Shown: positions 1 to 7,135 of the stretch, in pieces
How the letters are laid out: every line of letters starts with the position of its first letter
Numbering within the stretch: position 1 is the stretch's first letter
Virus record (IMG/VR): IMGVR_UViG_3300045806_000118
Coordinates: 1 to 37,418 of that record
Source of the DNA: a virus
Reading direction: 5' to 3' (one strand)
Length of the DNA stretch: 37,418 nt
The notes under the pieces: model-generated
Databases searched by the model: none
What the model was told of the DNA's origin: nothing
What the model saw: the letters and a program-made list of their open reading frames with translations, nothing else
Translations under genes and position numbers: made by a program

Positions 1-1
1 C

Positions 2-256
2 GCCCGTGCCGCCTATGCCGCCGATGCCGCCGCCCATGCCGCCTCTGCCGCCCATGCCGCCTCTGCCGCCGATGCCGCCGATGCCGCCGATGCCGCCCGT
101 GCCGCCTATGCCGCCTATGCCGCCGCCTCTGCCGCCCATGCCGCCGATGCCGCCCATGCCGCCTATGCCGCCTATGCCGCCTCTGCCGCCGATGCCGCCG
201 ATGCCGCCCGTGCCGCCCATGCCGCCGATGCCGCCTATGCCGCCGATGCCGCCTAC
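2..256 (+). repeat. 9-bp GCCGCCNNN coding tandem repeat
   Basis: Roughly 28 degenerate 9-bp units of the form GCC-GCC-NNN, with NNN mostly TAT, GAT, CAT, TCT or CGT, encode the Ala-Ala-X tract. Such arrays can change length by slippage, so the unit number may vary between relatives or be misassembled. Confidence 0.9.
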
Positions 257-322
257 ACAAAAATGGCGGATAAGCTGGTCGAACTTATTGCCGCAGCACC
301 TATCGGGGAGGCGGGGAAATGA
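2..322 (+). CDS. C-terminal part of an Ala-Ala-X tripeptide-repeat phage protein (5' end outside window)
   Basis: The protein runs in from the left edge, reading from base 2 in the frame that ends at TGA 320-322. About 28 consecutive Ala-Ala-X triplets (X = Tyr, Asp, His, Ser or Arg) are followed by an ordinary tail, KMADKLVELIAAAPIGEAGK. Small phage accessory proteins with long AAX tracts and this kind of tail are known, but no function can be assigned. The tract is predicted to be helical. The stop codon overlaps the ATG of the next gene as ATGA, which supports both the frame and membership of the downstream operon. The other frames read as Met-Pro-Pro or Gly-rich repeats and are shadows. 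Confidence 0.7.
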   Translation, partial: ARAAYAADAAAHAASAAHAASAADAADAADAARAAYAAYAAASAAHAADAAHAAYAAYAASAADAADAARAAHAADAAYAADAAYTKMADKLVELIAAAPIGEAGK

Positions 323-480
323 GCGACGGACACGAGCACTGTGCTAATTGTCAACACTTCCGCAAAGGATACCGCCTGCAAGGACTTAAAGTTCCTGATT
401 TCTGTAATTGGCACTTCCATTCACCGAGTCACGATGACCCTGCGTGCGATGAGTTCAAAGCAAAGGAACAGGCACGATGA
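319..480 (+). CDS. Small Cys/His-rich phage protein (53 aa)
   Basis: A 53-residue protein starting MSDGHEHCANCQHFRKG. A CxxC pair (C8, C11) is followed by C29 and C43 and several histidines, which suggests a small zinc-binding fold; metal binding is inferred. The start overlaps the previous stop as ATGA, and the stop (478-480) overlaps the next start (477), so translation is probably coupled. Function unknown. It is short, but its place in the ATGA chain makes it convincing. Confidence 0.7.
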   Translation: MSDGHEHCANCQHFRKGYRLQGLKVPDFCNWHFHSPSHDDPACDEFKAKEQAR

Positions 481-929
481 CCCGGTCAGGATACAGCGAA
501 GACTGCGGCGGATGGGATTTGATCCGGTGGCGCGGCCAAGTCGCCAGCGCAATCCGTGGCAAGCGTGGTCAGGCATTTTTGCGCGAGATGCTTGATGCAC
601 TGGACGCGATGCCAGTAAAGCAACTGATCGCGAATGATTTGGTTATTGTTGCCCCTGCCCCTGCTTCTGCACAGCCTGAAATGGCGAGCGTCAATGTCTG
701 TGCCATTGGCAGCGTAGGCGTGAAGCGTGGCGTCGATATGACGAATATCGATATCCATGATTCCGACCGCATCGCCCAAGAATTTGGCATTGCGCACCAG
801 CTTGTTCAAGAAATCGAGTTCGAAAATGACGAAGGCGATTGGGGCGAAACACCAGAAGCGCGGTGGCTCCGCATGCGCGCGTGGGTATCGGAGCAAATCA
901 TCGAACCACAAAAGGAACCCGCACGATGA
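477..929 (+). CDS. Hypothetical phage accessory protein (150 aa)
   Basis: 150 residues beginning MTRSGYSEDCGGWDLIRWRG. The N-terminal half carries a basic stretch (RGQVASAIRGKRGQAFLREM) followed by LDALDAMPVKQLIAND, a pattern seen in small hypothetical proteins of alphaproteobacterial prophages. The C-terminal half is acidic, with a likely helix near ETPEARWLRMRAWVSEQI. No enzymatic motif is visible. Start and stop both lie in ATGA overlaps with neighbours. Function unknown; the gene itself is well supported by its length and coupling. Confidence 0.75.
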   Translation: MTRSGYSEDCGGWDLIRWRGQVASAIRGKRGQAFLREMLDALDAMPVKQLIANDLVIVAPAPASAQPEMASVNVCAIGSVGVKRGVDMTNIDIHDSDRIAQEFGIAHQLVQEIEFENDEGDWGETPEARWLRMRAWVSEQIIEPQKEPAR

Positions 930-1182
930 GCGAGCGCGCGGATTTGCGGATGCCTTGGCGCGCTGTGGAATATTTTGTGCTGAATTGCGACGGTGATCGG
1001 GTTGCAACTGCCGACACAAAGGGCGAGGCGGCGTTCATCACCCTCGCCTCCACCACCATGACGCGCTGGTGGAGGCACTGCGGGCAATGGTTGACCGCTG
1101 GGAGCCGGACACAAGCGGCAAGGATCGCGACATGTGGGAAACAGCCCGCGCGCTGCTGGCGAAGATCGGAGAACAGCCATGA
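926..1182 (+). pseudogene. Frameshifted hypothetical phage gene
   Basis: The gene opens with ATG 926 (MSERADLRMPWRAVEYFVLN) and reads well to about base 1057 (KGEAAFITLASTT). The coding signal then moves to the -1 frame, HDALVEALRAMVDRWEPDTS through ARALLAKIGEQP, ending at TGA 1180-1182. Adding one base near 1057 (ACC ACC C AT GAC) would restore one protein of about 85 residues. The downstream frame's stop forms the usual ATGA overlap with the gene at 1179, while the uncorrected frame runs on to 1228 as nonsense. A heptamer A AAG GGC (1018-1024) of slippery type is present, but the peptide it would give (GRGGVHHPRLHHH) looks non-coding, so a real indel or a sequencing error is more likely than programmed slippage. 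Confidence 0.65.
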
Positions 1183-1430
1183 CCGGCTCTGCCGAGAAAA
1201 CCACGATCCGAATGCGTCGATGCCCTGACCGAACGCTGTGGGGCTATGTCTTTACGGATGAAGATCACGCTCGAAAATGGCTGCGCAGTTATGGGGCGCT
1301 GTCGTTAGATTTCGCTTTTGAACGTGTGGTTGTTGGCCCGCTCAAACCATGCAGATCATGCAAAGGTCATGGCTATTCGCAAACGGTCAGCAGAGTTGAA
1401 AACGTGACATTGGCGGAGTTGCTAACATGA
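1179..1430 (+). CDS. Hypothetical phage protein with CxxC pair (83 aa)
   Basis: 83 residues starting MTGSAEKTTIRMRRCPDRTL. A mixed alpha/beta body (WGYVFTDEDHARKWLRSYG) is followed by KPCRSCKGHGYSQT, a CxxCxGxG half of a DnaJ-type zinc finger. The ATG at 1179 is preferred over the in-frame ATG at 1134 because it makes the ATGA overlap with the upstream reading frame. The stop overlaps the next start at 1427. Function unknown. Confidence 0.7.
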   Translation: MTGSAEKTTIRMRRCPDRTLWGYVFTDEDHARKWLRSYGALSLDFAFERVVVGPLKPCRSCKGHGYSQTVSRVENVTLAELLT

Positions 1431-1900
1431 CCGACAATTCGCAGGCCGCGCACAAACCACATTTCGGCCGTGAAGAAGGCGAGCAGTGCTGGCGTAATGG
1501 ATGCACTGGGATAATCTGCGTTGCCGCATCTGAAAACTGTTCATGCCATATCAACCCGCCATGTGGGAGTTGCACAGAAGATCGCAACTACTGCCCAGTG
1601 TGCGATTGGCACGGGAAAGATGATCGCGGAACCATCAATGATATGGCCGTCACATATGGACCGGGAACACACGGTATTTTGGGCGATGCGCCAATTCTGG
1701 TCTGGAAGCCGCGCCCTCTTGACCCGCGTAAATTGGACTATCGCAATCTGTCACACACGCATTTTTCGATGATTAAAGAGGGTGTTTATCCGCCCGAAAT
1801 GACGCGCGCAGAAGTCGAAGAAAAAGTGCGCGGGACTTTTGGTGGCCAGTTCAGACACTTTGGCAATGGGAAGTTTAGCTATGTCGCATACACAGACTAA
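1427..1900 (+). CDS. Cys-rich zinc-finger-like phage protein (157 aa)
   Basis: 157 residues. The N-terminal 65 hold many cysteines: CWRNGCTG, C31, ENCSCHINPPCGSC and YCPVCDW. These read as two or three small zinc-binding knuckles. This Cys pattern, with CSCHINPPCxxC and NYCPxC, recurs in hypothetical proteins of temperate phages. The C-terminal half contains a Pro-rich segment (PILVWKPRPLDPRK) and a predicted helix EMTRAEVEEKV. No catalytic motif is recognised. It starts in an ATGA overlap and ends 20 bases inside the next gene. A nucleic-acid-binding role is possible but inferred only from the cysteines. Confidence 0.75.
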   Translation: MTDNSQAAHKPHFGREEGEQCWRNGCTGIICVAASENCSCHINPPCGSCTEDRNYCPVCDWHGKDDRGTINDMAVTYGPGTHGILGDAPILVWKPRPLDPRKLDYRNLSHTHFSMIKEGVYPPEMTRAEVEEKVRGTFGGQFRHFGNGKFSYVAYTD

Positions 1901-2252
1901 ACAGGCCGCGCACGAGGCGGCGTATCGAAAAGCCGTGGATGCATCACGCGGGGCCGGAACCTTTGCCGAAGAACGCCGCACTTTTGGCAGAACTTACCAT
2001 GCCGAAATGATGGAGTATGAGCACCCGGCCATCGAAGCCCAAGCACGCGAGGCGGCGTTGCGGGAGGCGGCAAACAGGGCGCTGCTCTCCGTTTCTGCAA
2101 TTCGATCAGTCTGCGACATGCACGGCGCTGTTTCGTGCAGCCTCCAAAACCAAGGCAAAGACTGCCTATGCCAAGAACGCGAGGAACAGGCCGAATATAT
2201 CAATCAGAAAATCCTCGCCCTCATCCAGAAGGAGCCGACCAATGCCGGATGA
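1881..2252 (+). CDS. Hypothetical helical phage protein (123 aa)
   Basis: 123 residues beginning MSHTQTKQAAHEAAYRKAVD. Ala/Glu-rich helices fill residues 5-70 (EAQAREAALREAANRALLSV). A Cys-containing segment (VCDMHGAVSCSLQNQGKDCLC) and a final helix EEQAEYINQKILALIQKE follow. The start at 1881 is preferred over the upstream in-frame ATGs at 1839 and 1866, which would bury more of the preceding gene; this start overlaps it by 20 bases. The last 11 bases overlap the next gene. Function unknown. Confidence 0.65.
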   Translation: MSHTQTKQAAHEAAYRKAVDASRGAGTFAEERRTFGRTYHAEMMEYEHPAIEAQAREAALREAANRALLSVSAIRSVCDMHGAVSCSLQNQGKDCLCQEREEQAEYINQKILALIQKEPTNAG

Positions 2253-2952
2253 ACCTCAAGAGACTGAACGAGAAGACGCCTATGGCCGCGTCGGCGTGCC
2301 ACAACAATGCATGGCATGCGACGGGGTGGGAAAAACAGATGACGACACATGCGGCACATGCGGCGGTGAAGGATTCGTCTGCTGGTGGAGTGCGGTCAGC
2401 AACCAAGAAAAGGAACATGCACATTCCTTCATGCGAGACCTTGAACGCCTGCCTTACCAATGGCGCGGCATGAAACCAGAAGTGGTTTGCGCCGGTAGCC
2501 CCGCACAGGTTCTTTTCTGCGTTCGAGATGCCCAAAAAGATATTGTGGCAACGCTCGCCGAAATTGACCGTTTGCGGGCGCTGCTACGTGCCGACGAACC
2601 CAACGATGAGTCGGCCTTTGAACGCGGTAAAGCGTGGCAGGCGAGCGTTGATGCCGCCGAGATCATCAAACGAGAAGCATCCGCCTTCGCAGCCGGTGCC
2701 GAGGCGATGAGGGAGGCGGCTGCGGACGCAATGGAGTGCTCTTGCTCACGGGACTGGAATGCTGGTCAACGATGCACAGCCACGGGCTGCGGAATGTTGG
2801 GCGGTCTGTGTTCTCGAATTGCGCGAGATAAAATCCGCGCCCTCCCGCTGCCGACGATGGAGGGGGGAAAGTTATGTGAGGATTGTCCGCCCATTGGCTA
2901 CCCAACTGATAAGACGCGTTGCTGCGACTGCCCACGAAAGGAACGGACATGA
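2242..2952 (+). CDS. Phage protein with DnaJ-type zinc-finger and Cys clusters (236 aa)
   Basis: 236 residues starting MPDEPQETEREDAYGRVG. Near residues 23-43 lies CMACDGVGKTDDDTCGTCGG, two CxxCxGxG repeats like the DnaJ central zinc finger. Predicted helices occupy the middle (DAQKDIVATLAEIDRLRALL; FAAGAEAMREAAADAMECSC). Two more Cys groups end the protein (CTATGCGMLGGLC; CEDCPP then CCDCP). It does not have a J domain, so it is not a chaperone in itself. The true start is 2242, overlapping the previous gene by 11 bases; the open frame upstream is a shadow. The stop overlaps the next start as ATGA at 2949. Function unknown. Confidence 0.7.
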   Translation: MPDEPQETEREDAYGRVGVPQQCMACDGVGKTDDDTCGTCGGEGFVCWWSAVSNQEKEHAHSFMRDLERLPYQWRGMKPEVVCAGSPAQVLFCVRDAQKDIVATLAEIDRLRALLRADEPNDESAFERGKAWQASVDAAEIIKREASAFAAGAEAMREAAADAMECSCSRDWNAGQRCTATGCGMLGGLCSRIARDKIRALPLPTMEGGKLCEDCPPIGYPTDKTRCCDCPRKERT

Positions 2953-3234
2953 CGCAGCACGAATATGAAGAAAAATGCAAAGCAGCATTTATTGCCGACG
3001 GTGGCGACTCGCGCCATTTTGGAATTATTTACTCAATATATGAGCACCACTCTGAAAATACCAATTGGTCACAGTGGTGGATAAGCGGGGGGTAGTGATT
3101 TCACTACACCTATAGGCCAAAAGCATTTTGCACCTTGGATACGGCTAGACCGAGGCGCTGACGTTTGTTCTCTTACTGCGCGCGGAAAGTTGTTGTTCTC
3201 CAATTTTGATTTATTCGACAAGGAACGGACATGA
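2949..3234 (+). pseudogene. Small phage gene broken by a +1 frameshift in a G6 run
   Basis: ATG 2949 (ATGA overlap with the previous gene) gives MTQHEYEEKCKAAFIADGGD through NWSQWWISGG and stops early at TAG 3093-3095. One base over, the sequence continues cleanly as SDFTTPIGQKHFAPWIRLDR through SNFDLFDKERT and ends at TGA 3232-3234, which forms the standard ATGA overlap with the gene at 3231. Removing one G from the run 3087-3092 would join the halves into about 94 residues. The ending KERT also matches the KERT ending of the gene before. Either the run gained a base, or it was miscalled, or slippage on G6 yields both forms. Function unknown. Confidence 0.65.
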
Positions 3235-3461
3235 GCGAGATTGACCGCATTCTCTCCTTATCGGAGCACACCTGCGCCAGCGAAATGCGAGGCGAATGGC
3301 AGCCGATCAACAGCTTGCCTCATGATGGCACCATTATCCGCGCAAAAACGGCTGATGGTCGCGAAATGGATTGGCCTTCTGCCCTACTCGCTATGGCGAT
3401 GGGCAAACACACACCGACGCATCTGCGTTTCCCCGCAACGCATTGGAAACCAACACCATGA
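3231..3461 (+). CDS. DUF551-like small phage protein (76 aa)
   Basis: 76 residues. The pattern GEWQPINSLPHDGTIIRAKT, ending with THLRFPATHWKPTP, matches the W-x-P-I...DG...THW.P layout of the DUF551 family, small proteins common in phage accessory regions with no known function. The start at 3231 overlaps the restored stop of the broken gene upstream and the stop overlaps the next start (3458). Family assignment is by motif only. Confidence 0.65.
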   Translation: MSEIDRILSLSEHTCASEMRGEWQPINSLPHDGTIIRAKTADGREMDWPSALLAMAMGKHTPTHLRFPATHWKPTP

Positions 3462-3865
3462 CCGACCAAACACAATCCGCCGTTGAGGCGATGGCGCGGG
3501 CGATTGACGAAATTGCCGACGCACGAGGCGAATGTCCTGGCGATTCCGCGCGATTAAACAACCCTGACGAATGCTCCCAAGCCGCCCTCACCGCCTTCCT
3601 CGCCCACATCACCGCATCCGGCTGGCAGATCGTGCCGGTGGCGGCGATTGGTGAACGGGATGACGAAATCACCCACCTCCGCGCCACCCTGGCCGAGCGG
3701 GACGCCGAGATTGCGGCGTGTGAAATCGAGTGCCTCCGAATGCAGCGCCAGACAATCCTCGCCGCATTCCGCGTCAACATGATGCGCCTCATCCCCGGTT
3801 ATTCGCATGAGGCGTTCGACCAGCACATCGCGGAAATTTTGGCACAAGCACCGGAGGCCACATGA
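3458..3865 (+). CDS. Hypothetical phage protein with central coiled coil (135 aa)
   Basis: 135 residues starting MTDQTQSAVEAMARAIDEIA. An N-terminal helix, a middle segment (ECSQAALTAFLAHITASGWQ IVP) and a heptad-rich stretch from about residue 66 (ERDDEITHLRATLAERDAEI) form the body; the last 40 residues are mixed. The architecture is common in phage accessory genes of unknown function. The start at 3458 is chosen for its ATGA overlap and because the upstream extension is antisense-like. The stop overlaps the next start at 3862. Confidence 0.7.
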   Translation: MTDQTQSAVEAMARAIDEIADARGECPGDSARLNNPDECSQAALTAFLAHITASGWQIVPVAAIGERDDEITHLRATLAERDAEIAACEIECLRMQRQTILAAFRVNMMRLIPGYSHEAFDQHIAEILAQAPEAT

Positions 3866-4059
3866 GCGAGATCACGTTGCAGGCCGGACAGGTGTGGGTG
3901 CCGACGAAAGGGCTAATAGGACGCAAAATCACATGGGTCCAAAATCCACACATTGAGTGGCACAACAACCGACGATCCGATGTCCGAACCGGCCAAACAG
4001 TGGATTTCCGCGCCTGGATCACGCGCACAGGCGCTGTGCTGCGGAGTGAAGCGGAATGA
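3862..4059 (+). CDS. Small beta-rich hypothetical phage protein (65 aa)
   Basis: 65 residues: MSEITLQAGQVWVPTKGLIG, then RKITWVQNPHIEW, ending in RAWITRTGAVLRSEAE. Alternating hydrophobic residues suggest a small beta barrel (SH3- or KOW-like), which is an inference. Start and stop lie in ATGA overlaps (3862 and 4056). Function unknown. Confidence 0.65.
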   Translation: MSEITLQAGQVWVPTKGLIGRKITWVQNPHIEWHNNRRSDVRTGQTVDFRAWITRTGAVLRSEAE

Positions 4060-4244
4060 CCGAGGAAGTCACGATCTCAAAAGCCGAGTTGGTTTCAGAT
4101 GTTGCGCAGCAAGCATTTCAGATTGCGGATTATCGCTTGCGACACAACGCCCGATACCGTGACTGGTCGGAAGAAAGGCGATTGGCCTATCGGCTTGAGC
4201 GAGTTTTCGACGCGGTTATGGCGGCGCGGGAAGGCGAGCGATGA
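4056..4244 (+). CDS. Small helical hypothetical phage protein (62 aa)
   Basis: 62 residues, charged and helical: MTEEVTISKAELVSDVAQQA then FQIADYRLRHNARYRDWSEE, ending FDAVMAAREGER. No motif is recognised. It starts and ends in ATGA overlaps (4056, 4241) within the accessory operon. Confidence 0.65.
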   Translation: MTEEVTISKAELVSDVAQQAFQIADYRLRHNARYRDWSEERRLAYRLERVFDAVMAAREGER

Positions 4245-4469
4245 TCTGCCCGCAGTGCAAAACCATACCAGCTTGATTTTGCCTCTCCGCTGAATCAATC
4301 TGCCACTCGGCACGGTGGAGGTGATCATGCGAGCGGCGAAGTGGGCAGGCGTGGCGTTGTGTGCGATGGCGCCTATCACTACTTTCTCATCAAGGGAAAA
4401 GGCCAGATCCGATGCCTTGTGCGCAACCAACGCCATTGCGACACATGGAATTGGGTGCGCGTGCCCTAA
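4241..4469 (+). pseudogene. Last gene of the plus-strand accessory operon, frameshifted at an A4 run
   Basis: ATG 4241 (ATGA overlap) gives MICPQCKTIPA and then a stop at 4274-4276. In the +1 frame the sequence continues YQLDFASPLNQSATRHGGGD, then YHYFLIKGKGQIRCLVRNQR and ends TWNWVRVP at TAA 4467-4469. Removing one A from the run 4259-4262 would give one protein of about 75 residues opening MICPQCKPYQ, with an N-terminal CxxC. The end overlaps the stop codon of the convergent terminase gene by four bases, leaving no room for a terminator. Function unknown. Miscalled base or true inactivation cannot be told apart here. Confidence 0.6.
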
Positions 4470-6532
4470 TAAGGCCGCGCCTCAAATAGCGGGCACCCGG
4501 CATCTGCCGCGCCGACGTTGAGGCCACGTTCTTCGCAGAACCCATCCTTAAACGCAGAGCATCGCCCGCATGAGCCGGGCGAGGTAGCATCAATCATCTG
4601 CACGACGCCCGATGGCAAGCCGGGCATTTTGAGCTCAACAGCGCGATCGCGATCAGCTTGGCCACGCGCCGAGCCTTCTTCTTTCGGATTTGGCAAGATC
4701 ATGATTCCCGTGCCGTGGCTGCGCGACCAAGCCACGTCGCAGAGCATGTTTGCGAAGCTGAAATGCGGGTCCAGGCCGACTTTGAGCACCTTGGAGCGCA
4801 TCTTGCGCGTGTCAGGGTCCGTCTCGACCACCAAAGCGGTTTTGGTGAAGTGGTCAAACACCCAGTCGCGGCAGATCGGGATGCGCTTGGTGATACCGTC
4901 CTCGATGACGTCCTGCTCAAGCAGATTGGGATCGGGAAAGAGACAGCCCACGTCGCGGATGCGATAAAGCGCGGTTTGCATGGCGGCATACTGGTGGACC
5001 GTCACCTGAAAGCGCGAGCGGTCCTCCTCGCTGGTCTTCTTGTCGCTTTTCGTGATGACGTCGCCCCACACGAGCATGTCGCCCGTATCGGCATACCGAT
5101 GGACCATAAAGGCCCGGCGCGGGAAGCGGTTCACGAACCGGCGGGCATCGTTGATGTTCGGCAGTTGCTCGACCACACAGACCTCGATGCCATACTGATC
5201 CATCATCTCAGCGCAGCGCTCGAACGGGTTGTCGTTGAAAACCGCCTCGACATGCACCACGGCTTGCCGACCATCGGGCAGCCGCTTCTTGATGATCACG
5301 GCATTGAAGCCGCCCATCTGGTCGATGCCCATGTAATAGCCGCGCCCCGACGTCTCCCACACGAGGCCGCGCCGCACACCCTCAGCAGCAGCCGCAAGGC
5401 ACATGGGCAGCGTGACGGGCAGCTGATTGGCGTCGATGTATGGCCGGGCCAGGACGCGATTGTAGAAGGATTTCTTCTGATCGCCGGTCTTAGATCGTGC
5501 CCATTGCTCATACATGGCGCGCGGGGTGATGCGCGGGCTGATGGTGCGAGGCAGCATGAACGAACGGATCTTCGATTGGTTGCCGGGCGACTGCGAGATA
5601 TAGCGCCCCTGCTGCGCGTCCCTGATCCATGTCGAGCAATGCGGACATGTCCACACGTAGTCATCCGCCGGCGGCATTTCATCACAACCAGGCGGCACCG
5701 GCACCTGCCCGGTGTTGTAGGCAATGGACTTGTCGGGAAAGATGCCCGCCGGGTCAGATAGGTCAGAATACTCGCCACACGCCTCGCAGACCGTGTGCCA
5801 GACCTCTTGAGAGCCCAGCAGATACCAATGGTTGATATCCAGCTCGGGCATGTTGGCTGTGCTCAGCAGCAGCTTGAACCGGATGGTTGAGTCGCCCACG
5901 CGGGCCATCACCTTGTCGATCTGGGCGAGGCTCATTTCCTGCACCTCGTCGAGACTGACAACGTCCATAGGCCGCGATTCCGTCGATACCCGGCCCGACG
6001 TCCACAAGAACATGAGCAGGCTTTCGGCGAATTGGCGGGTCAGCACGTTGCCCTCGCCTATCTTGATGGTATCGCCGCCCACGTCAGTGCGGTGCGTGAG
6101 CTCGCGGTAGAGCGGCGGCGAGCTGCGCAGGATGGGCATAAACCGATGCTCGGATTTGAACCCCGCCGTGGCCTGATCGGGCAGGAACATGCCGATGTTC
6201 ACCGGCCCCCACTTCTTGGCCATGTAAAGGTCAGCCAGCACCTCCCACACAGTCAGGCCCAGTTGCGTTGCCTTCTGCACCACCAGCGCCCAATCCTGCG
6301 CTTCCTCCCGCGTGGTGGGGATCGCCTCATAAAGCGGGATCAGCGCGGGCCGGTCTTTCAGAGACCACGGCTTGCGGTCGACCTTGAGGCCAGCGGCAGC
6401 CAGCTCCTCACACCATTGCAAGAACGAGGTTTCCGCCTTGATCGAGCCCGTGTGCTTGTAGCCAGCCCGCGCCGAAGCCATCGCCACTTGGCGCTGCAGG
6501 TTTTCCACGGCGTAGCGCGCGCGATCAGCCAA
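4466..6532 (-). CDS. terL: Terminase large subunit, GpA family (688 aa)
   Basis: This is the ATP-driven DNA packaging motor and nuclease. Visible landmarks: a deviant Walker A typical of the GpA group (QKATQLGLT, K87-T94), Walker B VVSLDEVQEM (D195, E196), a motif III-like LLLSTANMPE, and an internal zinc ribbon with C249/C252 and C296/C299. A nuclease-domain segment RGYYMGIDQMGG carries D404. Length fits the lambda/P2-like GpA family. The C-terminus adds a Cys cluster, CGRC-x7-C-x13-C, before FEARPY. The start at 6532 overlaps the small subunit by 8 bases. The stop overlaps the convergent plus-strand operon by 4 bases. No portal gene follows, so the head genes must lie outside the window. 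Confidence 0.92.
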   Translation of the reverse strand: MADRARYAVENLQRQVAMASARAGYKHTGSIKAETSFLQWCEELAAAGLKVDRKPWSLKDRPALIPLYEAIPTTREEAQDWALVVQKATQLGLTVWEVLADLYMAKKWGPVNIGMFLPDQATAGFKSEHRFMPILRSSPPLYRELTHRTDVGGDTIKIGEGNVLTRQFAESLLMFLWTSGRVSTESRPMDVVSLDEVQEMSLAQIDKVMARVGDSTIRFKLLLSTANMPELDINHWYLLGSQEVWHTVCEACGEYSDLSDPAGIFPDKSIAYNTGQVPVPPGCDEMPPADDYVWTCPHCSTWIRDAQQGRYISQSPGNQSKIRSFMLPRTISPRITPRAMYEQWARSKTGDQKKSFYNRVLARPYIDANQLPVTLPMCLAAAAEGVRRGLVWETSGRGYYMGIDQMGGFNAVIIKKRLPDGRQAVVHVEAVFNDNPFERCAEMMDQYGIEVCVVEQLPNINDARRFVNRFPRRAFMVHRYADTGDMLVWGDVITKSDKKTSEEDRSRFQVTVHQYAAMQTALYRIRDVGCLFPDPNLLEQDVIEDGITKRIPICRDWVFDHFTKTALVVETDPDTRKMRSKVLKVGLDPHFSFANMLCDVAWSRSHGTGIMILPNPKEEGSARGQADRDRAVELKMPGLPSGVVQMIDATSPGSCGRCSAFKDGFCEERGLNVGAADAGCPLFEARPY

Positions 6533-7133
6533 AGTTGAAAGATGCCATTATGGCGTTCATGCGCATGTGGATGCGCTCGGCACACTCAGGGCTCTCCTTG
6601 GCAATCTCGTCGATGATCGCCGCATGCAGCGTGTCGACCTGCTGGATGTCACGGATGGCCGATTGCAGCTTGATGGCAGTCTCCATGCACCGACGCAGGC
6701 TCTCGCCGCCGGTGACGAGCAGCTTGGCGTTCTTCACCGTGCCATCTTCCTTGCGCGCGTGCGCGATCACCTGTTCGGCGATGTCGATGCACTGGCGCAG
6801 ATGCACCACAAGGTCAGTCCCACCACGCGGCCCGGTGATATCCTCCGGGCGCACAATCTTGGGCAGCCGCCGGCCGATGTCGCTGGCCACAGATGCCGCA
6901 GGATCATCGCCGCGCGCATCCGACGCCTTCGCTACCACCTCAGTGATGACAGCCGAGGCAAGGCCAGATTTCAGCGGCTTGTCGATCATGCGGTAGAGCG
7001 TGGCCACGGGCGCCCTGCCCTCAAACCGCTTGATGATTGCCGACTTGTCCAGGCCATCCGGACCCAGTGCAGACACGGCCGCCAGAACAGCCGCCTCGAC
7101 CTCAGCGCGCAGCGCCTTGCGATCACCGCTCAT
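6525..7133 (-). CDS. Probable terminase small subunit (202 aa)
   Basis: 202 residues starting MSGDRKALRAEVEAAVLAAV. A helix-turn-helix-like segment lies near residues 28-52 (GLDKSAIIKRFEGRAPVATL, then YRMIDK). After a linker (PAASVASDIGRRLPKIVRPE) comes a long helical C-terminal half (VVHLRQCIDIAEQVIAHARK; LHAAIIDEIAKESPECAERI) suited to oligomerisation. It lies directly upstream of the large terminase and overlaps it by 8 bases. The family role is to recognise the packaging site and recruit the motor. The ATG at 7133 is preferred to the one at 7157 because it does not run into the gene upstream. Assignment rests on HTH, size and position. Confidence 0.65.
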   Translation of the reverse strand: MSGDRKALRAEVEAAVLAAVSALGPDGLDKSAIIKRFEGRAPVATLYRMIDKPLKSGLASAVITEVVAKASDARGDDPAASVASDIGRRLPKIVRPEDITGPRGGTDLVVHLRQCIDIAEQVIAHARKEDGTVKNAKLLVTGGESLRRCMETAIKLQSAIRDIQQVDTLHAAIIDEIAKESPECAERIHMRMNAIMASFNFG

Positions 7134-7135
7134 GA

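Noticed and set aside
2-256. CRISPR array or iteron array at the left edge
   Set aside because: Units are 9 bp, contiguous and in frame with a protein; there are no spacers.
6-347. Open frame coding for a Met-Pro-Pro repeat protein
   Set aside because: It is the out-of-frame reading of the GCC-GCC-NNN array; the Ala-Ala-X frame leads to a normal tail and an ATGA overlap.
1018-1024. Slippery heptamer A AAG GGC as a programmed -1 frameshift site
   Set aside because: The peptide between this site and the HDALVEAL segment would be His/Arg/Pro-rich and non-coding in character; a one-base loss near 1057 gives a far better join.
4658-5761. Long plus-strand open frame (367 codons)
   Set aside because: Fully antisense to the terminase, His/Arg/Ala-rich and without motifs; a product of GC-rich codon structure.
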